Shown here: positions 49,871 to 61,321 of the stretch, piece after piece | Layout: each line of letters starts with the position of its first letter | Numbering within the stretch: position 1 is the stretch's first letter | Assembly (NCBI GenBank): GCA_008828725.1 | Contig: MEHQ01002045.1 | Location: forward strand, 100,149-164,148 | From: Saccharina japonica | Taxonomy: Eukaryota > Sar > Phaeophyceae > Laminariales > Laminariaceae | Reading direction: 5' to 3' | Length of the DNA stretch: 64,000 bases | Made by a program: the position numbers and the translations under genes | Notes under the pieces: generated by a model | Seen by the model: the letters and a program-made list of their open reading frames with translations, nothing else | The model's database searches: none | What the model was told of the DNA's origin: nothing

Positions 49871-50581
49871 GATTTTGTCTCCAATCGAAAACTGCACAGA
49901 TACTGCACAGATACTGCACAGATACTTGCACGACATCTCACAACGACAGGTTAGGACCTACTACTATTGTAGATGATCTATCTGTAGATGATCTATCTGT
50001 AGTATTAGTAGTAGTAGTAGTAGTAGTAGTAGTGATCTATCCGAGGTGTGACATGTTATCATATCATGCATATAGAAGAGTGACGAATTAACGGCTCGAA
50101 CTACAGGTAGAGCAGTACAGGAGGGAGTGCATGTATACGGCGCTTGTGCACGGCACCTTATCACCTTATCCTTATGCAGTATACCGCATGGTCAAGATTA
50201 AGGTTGCTACCGTCGCGACGTATATACGTACGGTAATATTCTGAAATTGTACGAAGATCCTGCCGCTGCTGTAATGTTGTAATGCTGTAATGCTATAATG
50301 CTGTACTGCTGTAAAATGCTGTAAAAATGCGGTAACGCTGTAACCAACAGCGGTGTGGGAGGAGAGGACAGAGTACTTTACAGTGTACAGCAGGGCATTC
50401 ATTACGTATTAGTTCGGCGTCTGTTGCGCAAGCCCCCTCTAGTAGAAAATTGTGATATACCAGGTATGCGCGCATATACGCCTGAACACCAAGTAACAAA
50501 CTGCGGTTAAACGTTTAAACGCCTCCCGAACCTCGAAAATGAGACCGCAAAGTCTCGCCCGTCGAGGAGTGCGTCACAACC

Positions 50582-50582
<1 letters not shown>

Positions 50583-50622
<40 letters not shown>
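50583..50622. repeat. CAG trinucleotide microsatellite
   Basis: About thirteen uninterrupted CAG units. Confidence 0.95.
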
Positions 50623-51913
50623 CATTGCCTTTCCCTTGAGGAGAGGATGCCATTATGTTCTGCTGCACCAGCAGTAGTAGCCCTACACCAGCTGCCGTGC
50701 ACCGTGCACAAGGTGCAGCGCAGCCACGCAGTCGTGCAGATGATGTTTTCAGGGTGAATTCTAAAAAATAAGCTTTAGAAGAAAAATCGCTTACGTACGG
50801 CGAATTAGAAAAAAAAACGCCCCCAAAAAACGCCTACGGCGAGAAAAATATGCGCAGCAATAAAAAAGTGGGGCGAAAAATGTTGCGCACTCAAAATCGC
50901 GTGTTGCGCTGCGCGCCACCAGCCTCGCTGCAGATGTTGGCGCAAAACGGCTATTTTGACCCTAATGTTGCAATCGCGCACCCGCGCACCAGCTTATTAT
51001 TATTAATGTCTTGCCCTGGTACAGTAGCAGTAGTACTGAGGCGAACAGATGGTCGATGGAGGCGTTCTGTATGTTTTCTATTTTCTACCAGGTATTAGCT
51101 ATTCACAAGTATGTACACAATACCACTACCGCAGTATGTAGCATTGTGCTGGAGAACACATGGTGATACCATATGATAGCATTGCGCGCAGAGAGGTTGG
51201 TCAGTTGCTCTGCTGCTCTGCACACGGGTGCCAATGCAAGGTGCAAGGTATACCTGTACCTCGGAGCTCGCATTGCTTATTGATTCTTCGGGAACCACAC
51301 AGCAGTAGAAGGCGTGGATAACAAGGGTTCACACTCACCCGTACCCCACCCCTTGTTGCTATTACTTGTATTCCTATATACGATACCCCTTTTGGGCGTT
51401 CAGGCGGGACATGTGCCGATATATTAAGACGGTTACAGTACCTTACTTTACTGTAGGCGGTTACAGCACCGGCCCCACTACAGTCAGTAGTCAGTAGTAC
51501 TGCAGCAGTATATACGCAGTCCGGGCTACAGTACAGTAGTACAGTACGTAGCTGCTGGGGTAGGGTGTATAGTTTTGAATACGGTGCGTGTCCAAACTGC
51601 AATGCCAGTAATTTTAAGTGGCTTAACGATTACGGGCGGTGCATGGCGATGCTATTATACCTGGTACTCGTGCACTGATTGGTGTGCGCATTACACCAGT
51701 ACGCACATGAGCAACAAGCGGCGAACTGCCGTGTTGCCTTTCGTTGACATGTCATGTAAACGACTACAGCAGAACGTCTATCCATGCCTAAGTACACCCC
51801 CCCCCTCACCCAGCTCTCCCCTATGGCCATACGGCTACGGCCATGCATGGAAATGAAGTACAACCCCCCCTCCCCCCCACCCCCTCCGGAAGGGCCCTTG
51901 ACGTACCCACTGG

Positions 51914-52076
51914 ATGCCACCCCCCTCCATCCTTCCGTGGCTGTCCACCCATCGATTGACGGAGGAAGGCTTGTCGCAGGCGCAAAAGGCGAGCCGGGAG
52001 CTGAAGGAGGTCATTCTTCGAGCTGGCATCTCACCGGCAAACACGATGGCGAGTGACCAAGCAGCCTGTCTGTATA
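51914..52076 (+). pseudogene. Histidine-phosphatase (PGAM-like) fragment
   Basis: The open stretch contains THRLTEEGLSQAQKASRELK and ILRAGISPANTMASDQAACL. This fits the pattern PLTE.G..QA......L......G..P....(S)SD..R...TA of the phosphoglycerate mutase-like superfamily. A donor-like GTACGT follows near 52081. The N-terminal RHG motif is not found upstream: a stop and a poly-C tract precede this piece with no usable acceptor. It is probably a fragment or a damaged gene. Confidence 0.42.
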
Positions 52077-52099
52077 GCTTGTACGTAAGCCGGTAGCCT

Positions 52100-54110
52100 G
52101 TAGCCTAGCTACCTGGTACTAGGGGTATACCGAGCTGGTCCAGCTGTAATCGCGAGACAGTACTCCTCGGCGTTTTCCCAACTATTTTTTGCAAATCTCG
52201 AATTGAAATTTTGTGTGAAACTTCCTCAGGGTAAAACGAAGCGATTGCCTGGGTCTCCATTTTTGTTTGTCGAAGGCGGGCAAAATTATCACCGTTTCAA
52301 GAAAAACCCGGTCGACATTTTGGCAAAAAAAGTACCGGAAAAAAAAGTCGAAAAAACAATGGAGCCCCAGATGGCGTGTCGACGAGAGCGATGCGAATCA
52401 CATGTAAAACCATCAGACAAAAAAACGATAAATTGAGCTGGGAAATAAGAATTTTGGGTGGTTCATCGTAACATCTTAACGTTGTCTAGCGGATCATGTG
52501 CACCTTATATCTCTTGATATACAACGAATTAGGCGACGGGGAGTATATCGATCGTTTCTCCATGCCTCAAGAAATATTCACACCGTGAATCAGCGTCGTC
52601 CGCTGTACAGTTTTTTCGGTGATTCGTACGGACCGCAGTATGGAGACATCCCCGAACGCAACGGGATTTATTCGACATGGCTTTTCTCGACGAGATTATC
52701 TCGGATCCCGAAAAGTCTAGCATGTGCAAACGCGCTGCGGGCTCCGAAACCATGGTGCCAAATTAGGAGCTAAATTATGCCAAAATGAGTGCAAAACGTC
52801 CGATCGAATGAATACTAAGTATCTGTTTTATGGCAAGACCAGCTCGTAGAATAGTGTAAAACCATGTAGAGGTTGGTACATATTAGAGTCACACGGAAAC
52901 CCGGGGATGGGGGGTGGATAAGATCCTCTGTGGCCACCACGATTACTCATACCCCCACTACCCATTGACCATTGACCATTGACCATTGACGACCAACAGG
53001 AGCCAACCTGTCCATGGTTGACAGTTCAGCAGACGGCATTCGCCAGGACGCCAGAGCGGGTATGAAGGAAAGGGTCGAAATGCTGAGCGGGCTTGACGTG
53101 GGGGCAGATGGGAGTTCCGAGGGCGACTGTGTGGAGGCATTATCTGGGGTGGGGGAGATGTGCCGCTAAGTCGGGGCCGAGGGAGAAGCGAACACGATGG
53201 CGTTTGGCGAGGTGCGTGAAAGTGCGCCCCGTTTGCTGATTTTGGCTCTCGGTACCCTTTTTCCCACTGCCAAATGTGCTATATATGCCACATATGGTAT
53301 ATATGTACGAGTACTCTAAGTTCAAGTATTTACTGTATTTGTAGTGTAAACAATTACCTGCAGTAGCTGCACTTGCAAAGGGGTTGCATGAGATCATAAT
53401 CGGAATAGTGTCAACCAAGCACACCTACCTCTGTGGGTCGGAGAAACGCGACGAGGTATAATGTACACGAGGTACAACTGCCGTGGACCCGTGGATCATT
53501 ACGAGTATTTTGCTATTCCCCCCCCGACGAGACTACGAAGGCGTACGATGCCGGTGTGAAACATTGAAGCACAGAAGAAGAAGAAAATGGACTCTACTAT
53601 TAGATAGCAGGGCGAACTGTCAGTAGTTTTTGGAGGCTTGTGTCATGCCGTACTGGTAGTGTCCGGTGGACTACACGTTTAGTTTCCACCGCTCAGCTTG
53701 CCACTCCCGCGGTCATTCGTCGTCCCTCTTGCCCTCTTTCTTGCAAACGCTCTATTATATATATACCATATATACTATACTATATACCACAACCTCGTTC
53801 GAACTTATATCTCCCGATAAAGTGTTCTCCATCCCTCCTGCCCACTTGAAAGCAACTTAGCAATACATACTGGTATCATAGTAGTGCATACTGGTATGAT
53901 ATAATCGTAATACATCCTGGTGGTATTAAAGTAGTTTATAGTAGTACATAGTATTAATAGTATGGTAGTAATCAGAACCCAAGATGGATCCAAAAGCTTC
54001 AATGGTATATCATATCCCCCTATATGTTCACACACCATAGTTGGTTCTGATTACTATTATTAGTATTAGTACTATTAGTACTATTAGTACTATTCATAAT
54101 ACAGTATACC
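52100..54110. other. Spacer without a confident gene
   Basis: Contains ATTGACC repeats (52968-52990), a TATATA-rich stretch (53755-53785) and short ORFs with no recognised motif. Confidence 0.4.
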
Positions 54111-54432
54111 GGTCGCCCCGGTGGTCTAACAGGTATCCACGAAGCCTGCTAGGTTGGATGTCGAGGATTCGAGTCTCCGTATGGAGATTTTTATTCTCAA
54201 ATGACACCGACTGACTGTCGAGAGCGCATATTATAGCTTGGGTAAGCACAATTCGACGAGAGTTAACGAGGGAAGAAAATGCTGAAATCTTCTCGCGATA
54301 AAAATGTAAGGCAAGAACCGCAGTGGGGGAGGGGGGAGAAGAGCTTACTTTGTGACCCCGGATCTGAGTTACGACTAGGAAGGAGAGAGAAAGGAAGGGC
54401 GAAGATAATAAATGGGATGATAAGAAAAAAAA
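54111..54432 (+). mobile_element. tRNA-derived SINE, full length
   Basis: The head is GGTCGCCCCGGTGGTCTAAC with GGATTCGAGTCTCCGTATGG. The body has ACGAGGGAAGAAAATGCTGA and GACCCCGGATCTGAGTTACG. The end is AATAAATGGGATG. Confidence 0.82.
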
Positions 54433-54599
54433 GGTGTTCCCCTGTAATACGTAGCGTCTTTTATCGCGCGTGGTACGTAGTATTTAATAGTAGTAAATGC
54501 CAGGCGGGAAACACGATAGCAAGTGATGCACCCCGAATGCTTGGCGACCCTTGGCTCTCCGATTCCGTTGTGCTGATACCTTTGTAACACCAGGTTTGA

Positions 54600-54800
54600 T
54601 TTGTGTAGCCTGACTGGAACTCCTCAAGTGCGTTTTCCCTATCAAAACTCGTTGGACCTGGTATCCCCTGTTTGGGTTAGTGAAACCTGCCCGAAACTCC
54701 CCAAAACAAAATCCCAGTCGATTGCGCTGTACCTGGTATCATCTGCTTGTGTTCGTGAAACTTGTCTGGAACTCCCCAAGGGCGTTTTCCCTATAATATC
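54600..54800. repeat. Local direct repeats of ~100 bp
   Basis: Two imperfect copies share GTTCGTGAAAC / GTTAGTGAAAC, CTGGAACTCC(C/T)CAA and GCGTTTTCCCTAT. No protein family is recognised in any frame. Confidence 0.5.
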
Positions 54801-55201
54801 AGAAGCCACCCCCCACCCCCCAGAGAGGTCCCAGATTGATCCCGGCGGGACCGTTGCTGTGCTTGCAGGAGCGTTTGTGAGGAGCAAGGGCTGTGGTTAT
54901 CAAGGCGGCTTAGAAGCGTTTCGGATCAGGGGAAGGGGGTAGGAGGATACAGATGCCGCTGTCGCTATTAGGGAAGCTTGCGGAGCGCTTCGGTGGGTTA
55001 GGCTTGGAGACGACCTGCGGAAGGACTTTTCAGGTGGCGTTTTTAGACCGGATGATGCTGTTAATACTGTTATGCCAGAGTGGTGGTAGCGGGTATGTAT
55101 GTTTACCTCAGGTGTGTGTGTGTGCTTTTTTCCTGGTGGGAGGACAGAAAGCTCTGCTATTTGTTTTGTTATATGTGTGGCTGCTTAAGACCCGGTACTA
55201 G

Positions 55202-55464
55202 TGGAAGTGCTGTACTGCCGGAAAAAATGTTTGAATTTCGAAGACACCCGCCGGAATAACCATGTACCGCTCGCTATCAGCATGACTGTTCATTAAAAAG
55301 AAAACTATTGATAGCACTTCGAGACCCCCCGAAAAAAAAAATCCTGGCCGGATGCTGAGGTGACATCTGCCTGAGAAACACTCCGTGAAATGTTGAATTC
55401 GAAGCGGCGAGGTTACGAGTCCTCGACAGACATCGATCGACAACACCAACAACTGCGTCAGCAA
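55202..55464 (-). other. Conserved reading frame of unknown function beside kinase relic C
   Basis: The minus-strand translation contains LVLSIDVCRGLVTSPLRIQ, HFTECFSG and HADSERYM. The same phrases recur at 60333-60602, and more weakly near 49230-49300 (LVLSIHVCRGL). Conservation of the reading frame between diverged copies hints at coding origin, perhaps an exon of a neighbouring or transposon-borne gene, but I do not recognise it. Confidence 0.3.
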
Positions 55465-56210
55465 ATGTGAACGGGGCGCGCTTGTTAGGGGCTCCGACCC
55501 ACCCTACGTAGGGTCACCGTGTTCACACGACGGCTGGTGATATGTGGCAAGCGCCGGCCAGGTGTCTGATAAAAAAACAGTTGGCCGCAGGTGTGTAGAA
55601 AAATCACGACAAAAAATCTATGTCCCTCTCCGATGGCATCGAATAGCTGTTTTTTTAGGCTTGGGGGGAGAACGTATGACGCCACGGGCAACCTCTTGCC
55701 CCCCTAGACCACGGATGCACCTGATATCTTCGAGGCCGACATCTGCATTCATTGGCCCCACGCGTAGCGGGTTGACCGTGGGTTGATTCTATGTCGAGAT
55801 GGAAGGTCTATCGCCGCTTGAGTTGTTTTTCATCAGCGTGTTGGTCATTTACAACGTGAAGAAAGACAAATTGCGCCGCGTGCAGCCGCGTGAAAAATGG
55901 GGGGGAAAAAAAAAACAAACATTTTCACGTTTTCCCCACAGCTGCGGTACGAGAACATCTTCAGCTGTTTTGTTCCTGGTAATAGTTTATTTTCTCAATT
56001 AGCATCGACCTTAAGTACGAGTTCGAGAGCCGGAGGGGGAAACGTTGGTGTGACGTTTTGAAAACGTTATAGTTGTAGTAAACACCTTCAAGTCGCGGGG
56101 ACATTTCGCGCTTCTGTCTTTCCCTTCCTGAAAGTCTACCTTCACTCCCAGACCCCAACTCACCACACCACAGTCCAGGGTTAGTGATTCTTCCCACCAA
56201 GCCCGTGGGG

Positions 56211-56365
56211 CCGTTGGAACGGCAGATTAAGGTGTCCTACAGCTTGTGGTCACAGTGTATGACGCCGACGTTGCGCATGTAGTGTATGTACACTACATAC
56301 ACGACGTCGGGATTGTTCACTGCCACCACAAGCTGCAGGACGTATTGATCTGCCGTTCCAACGGT
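56211..56365. repeat. Inverted duplication of the catalytic-loop exon in relic C
   Basis: Arms 56211-56290 and 56291-56365 are reverse complements meeting almost without a spacer at GTAGTGTATGTACACTAC. Both carry the HCDHKL / ICRSNG coding sequence, on opposite strands. Confidence 0.85.
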
Positions 56366-57670
56366 GTACACCTTCCATCGCATTGACCTCGAAGCTGGCC
56401 TCTAACGACTCTGGCAAAACAACCCGGAGAAGAAACAAAACAGGGAAAAAGACGGCGTCATGATTTGCATTGTACAGCAAGTTTTAGCAATAGCGCTGGA
56501 ACATGTGCGCGGATGAGCGCCATGTTCCAAAGTTCGCAGGAGGCAGTATTGTGTGTACCCCCGGGACGTAACTGCTGGGCAAGGATATACTGTAAGCTTG
56601 GAAGAGAGCGCGCGAAATCGCAGGTAGACTACAAAAATGATAGTTTTTTTACTGCCCTGGCGGTGTCTTCTTACTGCACCTACCTATAATACAATAGTAG
56701 GAGATTTCGTGGTGACTGGACGGTGATCGGCATGGTCGACTCTACGTACGACGCGGAGTAGCTGTCCCCAACAATGTCTGGCATGTATTCCTACTATATC
56801 GCACAGGCGAAAACGCTGTTTACTGCAGTGTTAATTTTATTTATTGTTCGGTAACCGGAATCGGATGCCTATAGCTAGAGTACCGTTAAGCGCCTTGGTT
56901 TCGCCCAGTGCCGTAGTTTCGTTCGGGGTGCGCTAGCAATGGAGACTGCAGCGATTACATTCACCTGTCGCGCAGAGGTTCTTAGTTTCGCGCAGTGTGA
57001 TACTACAGTAATAACATTGGATAGGCTAAAAGAAGGTACGCAACATGGCTGCGGTGACGCACAGGGGTGTTTAACCCTAACCGTGCCCTGCCCTCTACTT
57101 TGTGTGCCCGTCTCCCCTCTTGCGTGTCTTTGTGGCTGGCGGGGTATTCTCGAGGATATACCCCCCCCCCCCCTCTCCCGATTTTGTACGCACAGCACAC
57201 CCTTGCTTACTCTAATTTGTTTCCATATCGCCCAGTATCGCGCAGTGAGGGCCGCGCTTTCGCACTGGGGTGTGCTAAACTAAATCACGAACACGAGACA
57301 AATTGTTTCATCCGTTTTGTGCACAGTGGTCCTTGGCTTCGCACAAGTGATTTCAATGCTTTCGTGCAGGAGTGCGCTAAACAAGTAAGAATGAAATGCT
57401 TGTTTTAAACGATGGCACTACTGTGTGAAAGCAAAGCGCATTACCGCACATGGACACGATCGTGGGCGAAACCTGTCGACAGCCCTCCTGGGTACGAAAC
57501 ACAACATTATACATATAATATTATACTGAGACATAACTATTGCAAACAAACTGGTATGGGGTTTGGCCGCCATGGCCATCTGGGCGAGCGTAAATACGGG
57601 GTCGCTGCTTGGTCCTTTCCGTACAGGTATTTAACACCTCTAGTGTTGTCTCGGTATGCGCTAATAGTGT

Positions 57671-57820
57671 TGCGCAGGATGGAAAATCACAACACAATCA
57701 CTGGCACCGAGTGTTTGAGGACATCTTCATTGACGAGCAATTGCCGAGCCGTTCTATTCTCACGACATTGCTCAAACACTCAACGCCCACAAAGTTGTTG
57801 TGGTTTGCTATCCTGCAAAA
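57671..57820. repeat. Inverted pair of hinge-exon-like sequences
   Basis: GCAGGATGGAAAATCACAAC at 57676 and its reverse-complement counterpart ending GCTATCCTGCA near 57815 form a stem of about 48 bp that continues more weakly inward. Each arm follows an AG acceptor-like site and encodes a peptide resembling the hinge exon (NHNNFVGVECLSNV against RHKNIISVEALSDV in kinase B). Confidence 0.6.
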
Positions 57821-57944
57821 TACGTCTATAGCATGCCGAGACAAAACTAGTGCAATCAAAAGACACGGCATGTCCGTACAGATATTGTCTGCCATGGAGT
57901 CTGGTCACTTAGTCAGCTTGGCAAGACCATACACGGTGTCACAT

Positions 57945-58318
57945 TTTCCCGTACACGCCTTGTACGGGCCGCAGACGGCGACCTCCATGACGAGACCTTC
58001 CGACCCCGCGACATCGCTCAAGGCCTCCACGCTGATTATGTTCTTGTGCGTACCCACCCTGAGATGTGGGGAGCGTGGGGAGGGGGGGCATGAGACAAGA
58101 GCTACGTCGGGCGCTTACAGTTCAGACGCTCGGACGGCCGAGGTAGCTCTCGTATCATGCCCCCCCCCCCCCCCCCCCCTTGTTTCCCATGCTGTACCTC
58201 AGTGTGGATACGCACAAGAACATCATTGCCGTGAAGGCCTTAAGTGACTTCGTGGCATCCGAAGGTCTTGTCGTGGAGATCGGCGTGTGCGACCTGTACC
58301 AGACCTGCACGGTTAGAA
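57945..58318. repeat. Inverted duplication of the hinge exon in relic C
   Basis: The minus-strand copy (57945-58058: HKNIISVEALSDVAGSEGLV) faces a plus-strand copy (58203-58318: HKNIIAVKALSDFVASEGLV). They are separated by a short asymmetric loop near 58108-58138 and a poly-C run. Stem length is about 150 bp with mismatches. Confidence 0.82.
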
Positions 58319-60028
58319 GCGACACCTTGTATAACTAAGCGACCGTCCATGCCTCTGTTTACGGCTTCGAACACGACCGCCTCGGTATGCGTGGCGGCTT
58401 GCTGCCGACACGCGTGCGGCTATCTACTGCAATGAAGGTCGCGAAGAGTACGCTGATCGCGTGGCGGGACAGGGGAGGGGGGGATTCACGGGCTCACATG
58501 GCATATATGCGACCGTCTCCCGCACCGTATTTGTTCCCGGATACCCCTATTATCGAAATGGAGGGGAAGGGGTCTCGTGACGTAGGTAAGGCTGAAATGG
58601 TCGCGCAAGTAAGCGACGGTTGAAATAGATTGTCGCGAGCTGTGCACAGCTGCAGCAACAGCAGCGGCAGCATCAGTATGTACAACGTGGTACATTCATG
58701 TTTAACCGCCCCTGGAACAACAGGCTCGCAAACGAACACAACTATTAACGTCGGTGGTATCATATAGACGTACGGGGTGGATCACAAGTTAACCGTAGAC
58801 AACAAATGTGACTGTGTTCAGTTGCACTACGATTTGTCGTGTTCGCGCGAAACCTTACGTAGCGCGATACAAAACGCCACCGGACACTGGAGCATCCTTC
58901 CTTCCAGCCATCACAGCCCACCCGTGTGGCCAACTTGACCGCATAGACCTTTTTGGCTTTCTTGCAGCACCCGCGGCCGACGATGCCGAACCCGCAGCTG
59001 GGGGTTGGTGAGGCCGTTCGCGGCCAACTCGCATCTACACGCGCAAGAGTCGTCCCTCTTCGTGATGTAAAACTTTCGCAAGACGCCAGGGAACCACCGA
59101 GCCTGGATGTCCGTGTACCTCAGGGGTCCCGCAGCAACCCCGTCAGGAAAGAGAAGAAAGAGAAGGACCAGATTTTCCGCTCCCCTAGCAGGCTGTGGAG
59201 GGGAAGGGAGGAGTGGCGAGGAACACTTTACTACTGCTTACTTGGACGGCGAGACCAGTTTAAGGCCTCGGCAAGGAAACAAAGGACTCCCATTGTATTA
59301 GCCCGTCCGTTTTTTTTGTGTCACCTAATTTTTTTTTTTCCTAGCGTTGGTCCTGCAGCAGTATCGTCTGATGTTGATGGTTGCATCAATGGCAGTGACA
59401 CTAATGGGATACTATTACTGTCTGGGTTTGCTGTAGTTTTGCGAAAACCGCCATACATTGTTTTTTAATGCATCCCCACTACCGTGAAATGCTTGCCTTT
59501 TTTTACGTCCACGGTTGTTGATGGCTAATCGTCGTAGCGGCTAGGGTTACCTCTCCCTGAGTACCCCCCCCCTGTGGGCGAAGCGTGATACCGTGATTAG
59601 TGATTGACAACCGAAAGTGAAACCTCGGAATTTCGTGTACGCGAGTTAGTACGAGCTTGGCGCGGTTTGTGGGTGTGTACCTCGAAACGCCCGTCGAGCC
59701 TGCGTGCGGTCGCTTCACTAGCGAGCTTCGCTGGCGACCCTGATCTCTGGTTCTGCTGCCGCTGCTGCTGCTGCTGCTGCTGCTGCTGTTTGGCGTTGTT
59801 AAAGTCGACACTGCAACGAGCGAGGGTTGCTTAAACCTTGGTACCCAGCTTCCACAAAACGGTTACATGTAGTTGCATACAAACCGTAACCCAAACCCTG
59901 ACCGCCGGCATGTTTTGTTTTTTAAATAATAATGTCATGAAAAGTTAGTGTGGAGTTAGCGTGGACTATCTATCTCTTTTTTTTAATGTGTGTCAAGTTG
60001 CTAAGGCCGTGCAGAGTTTTATCCACCC

Positions 60029-60195
60029 CTTGCGAGGGTCTATGGTCATTTGACTACGGCCGTGCACGACATGAGTACACCCCCCCCCCAACCTGGTTGG
60101 TGAAAACCCAACGTGCTCCGTCCCGGCATTGTAGGGATGCGAGGGTCTATGGTCATATGACTAAGGCCGTGCACGACATGAGTACACCCCCCAAC
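60029..60195. repeat. Direct repeat of ~58 bp
   Basis: TGCGAGGGTCTATGGTCAT, then GGCCGTGCACGACATGAGTA and a C run occur twice, about 109 bp apart. No gene. Confidence 0.85.
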
Positions 60196-60332
60196 CCCGG
60201 GTTTCCGGGTGAAATCACCCTCTACAGTAGATATTTCTTAGGTACAGTTAGTTACGCCGCTATTAATACTTTGGCACGCTGCATTTGGACCTTCGGCTGA
60301 TTCGTGCCTTAGCAGGGAACTTGTGTTTCAGG

Positions 60333-60602
60333 TTAGTGAGGCGCTGCAGTCGTCGAAATTATTCTTAGTATTTTTTTGTACCGCTCACTATGACCACGAA
60401 TTTTCATAATAATGAAACTTAACTTGACCCCCCGAAAAACAAGTATTCCTGGCCGGACGTTGGGGCAACTTCGGCCTGAGAAAGACTCAGCGAAATGTGT
60501 AATTCGAACCGGCGAGGTCTTGAGTCCTCGACAGACATCAATCGACAAAACCAACGACTGCGTTATGTATTCTTCTGCTCCTTCATCGATCATTGAAAGC
60601 AT
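60333..60602 (-). other. Conserved reading frame of unknown function beside kinase relic D
   Basis: Counterpart of 55202-55464 (LVLSIDVCRGLKTSPVRI, HFAESFSG, GHSERYKK). See that entry. Confidence 0.3.
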
Positions 60603-61068
60603 AAGAACAATTATAATATTGTATTAGATGAGGCATCCTGCCCCGAAAGAGAGGGCCTCACCCGAGATAAAGGCATAAAGGCATAAAGGCATAAAGGGAT
60701 AGAACGCCCCCGCGCCGAGTGCTTACTCAGCGCGGTGGCGATCCCGGCCGCAAAATACTACAAACGCCGAGACTGCTGGTGTTAGTATGTTTTAGCTGGG
60801 CGGGTGGGATGGACAGAATTGTGCCTCAAAAACCTCTACGCTTTGGCTTTTAGTTGCGCTAAGAGCGAGTGCTCTAGAATGCGTCACTAACGAACAGTAG
60901 TTTCGGATTTAACTACGTAATGGAAATCACGTCTGTACCATGGCGTTGCTCCAGTTGATTGACTGTCAATTTTACTTGTATTGAACGGGTAGAGGTCGCG
61001 GGGACTTTTCGCGCGTTCTGTTTTTTCTTTCCTGAACCTCTACCTCTCACGCCCGAATCCTGACTCAT

Positions 61069-61321
61069 CGCACCACAGTACAGGGTCAGCATTTTCCCCT
61101 ACGAAGTCTGTGGGACCGTTGCAACGGCAGATCAGTACGTTCTCAAGTTTGACGTCGCAGTGAACAATCCCGACGTCGTGCATGTACTGTCGACTATACA
61201 CACAGGTGTAGAGTCGGCAGTACATGCGCAATGTCGGGATCGTTCGCTGCGACGTAAAGCTTCAGGACATATTGATCTGCCGTTCCAACGGTGTAGACCT
61301 TCCATGGCACCGGCCTCGAAG
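61069..61321 (-). pseudogene. Kinase relic D: catalytic-loop exon only
   Basis: Only this kinase exon remains. It carries VGIVHCDVKLENVLIC and ADPVLWCDES, so DPG has become DPV. The donor has mutated from GTGAGT to ATGAGT, and an inverted partial copy (arms 61116-61193 and 61213-61291) interrupts the exon as in relic C. It ends in sequence matching 56460-56790, then joins the thioredoxin unit. Confidence 0.82.
61116..61291. repeat. Inverted duplication of the catalytic-loop exon in relic D
   Basis: About 78-bp arms with ~20 bp between them. The outer ends CCGTTGCAACGGCAGATC and GATCTGCCGTTCCAACGG match those in relic C, so the inversion predates the C/D duplication. Confidence 0.83.

Larger units (their letters stand above)
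48050..51890. other. Repeat-rich region, no confident gene
   Basis: Includes a GCA run just after the ARMC6-like exon (48070-48105), a GATC-word segment (48470-48620), the R repeat at 49200-49870, a TAG microsatellite (49998-50033) and a CAG run (50583-50622). The ORFs in between show no family features. Confidence 0.45.
55200..56790. repeat. Segmental duplication C, flank plus kinase relic
   Basis: Collinear with 60330-61720: the LSIDVCRGL-coding segment on -, the R-repeat motif, the rearranged catalytic-loop exon, and a following segment with GCGCTGGAACATGTGCGCGGATGA. Confidence 0.8.
56164..59790 (-). pseudogene. Kinase relic C
   Basis: Recognisable exons on the minus strand are an N-terminal one with a poly-Gln run (59681-~59790), glycine-loop exon 58922-59192, helix-C exon 58498-58591, hinge exon ~57945-58058 and catalytic-loop exon 56164-56394. 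The glycine-loop exon has lost ~50 nt and its frame. The helix-C exon has tandem stops (TAA TAG) and is 2 nt too long. The catalytic-loop exon is split by an inverted duplication, and DPG has become NPG. Exons corresponding to 18908-19039, 18294-18377 and 17792-17863 and everything downstream of the catalytic loop are absent. It cannot encode a kinase. Confidence 0.85.

Noticed and set aside
57609-58247. 212-residue plus-strand reading frame
   Set aside because: Most of it runs antisense through the inverted hinge-exon copies. Its openness is a by-product of the palindrome.
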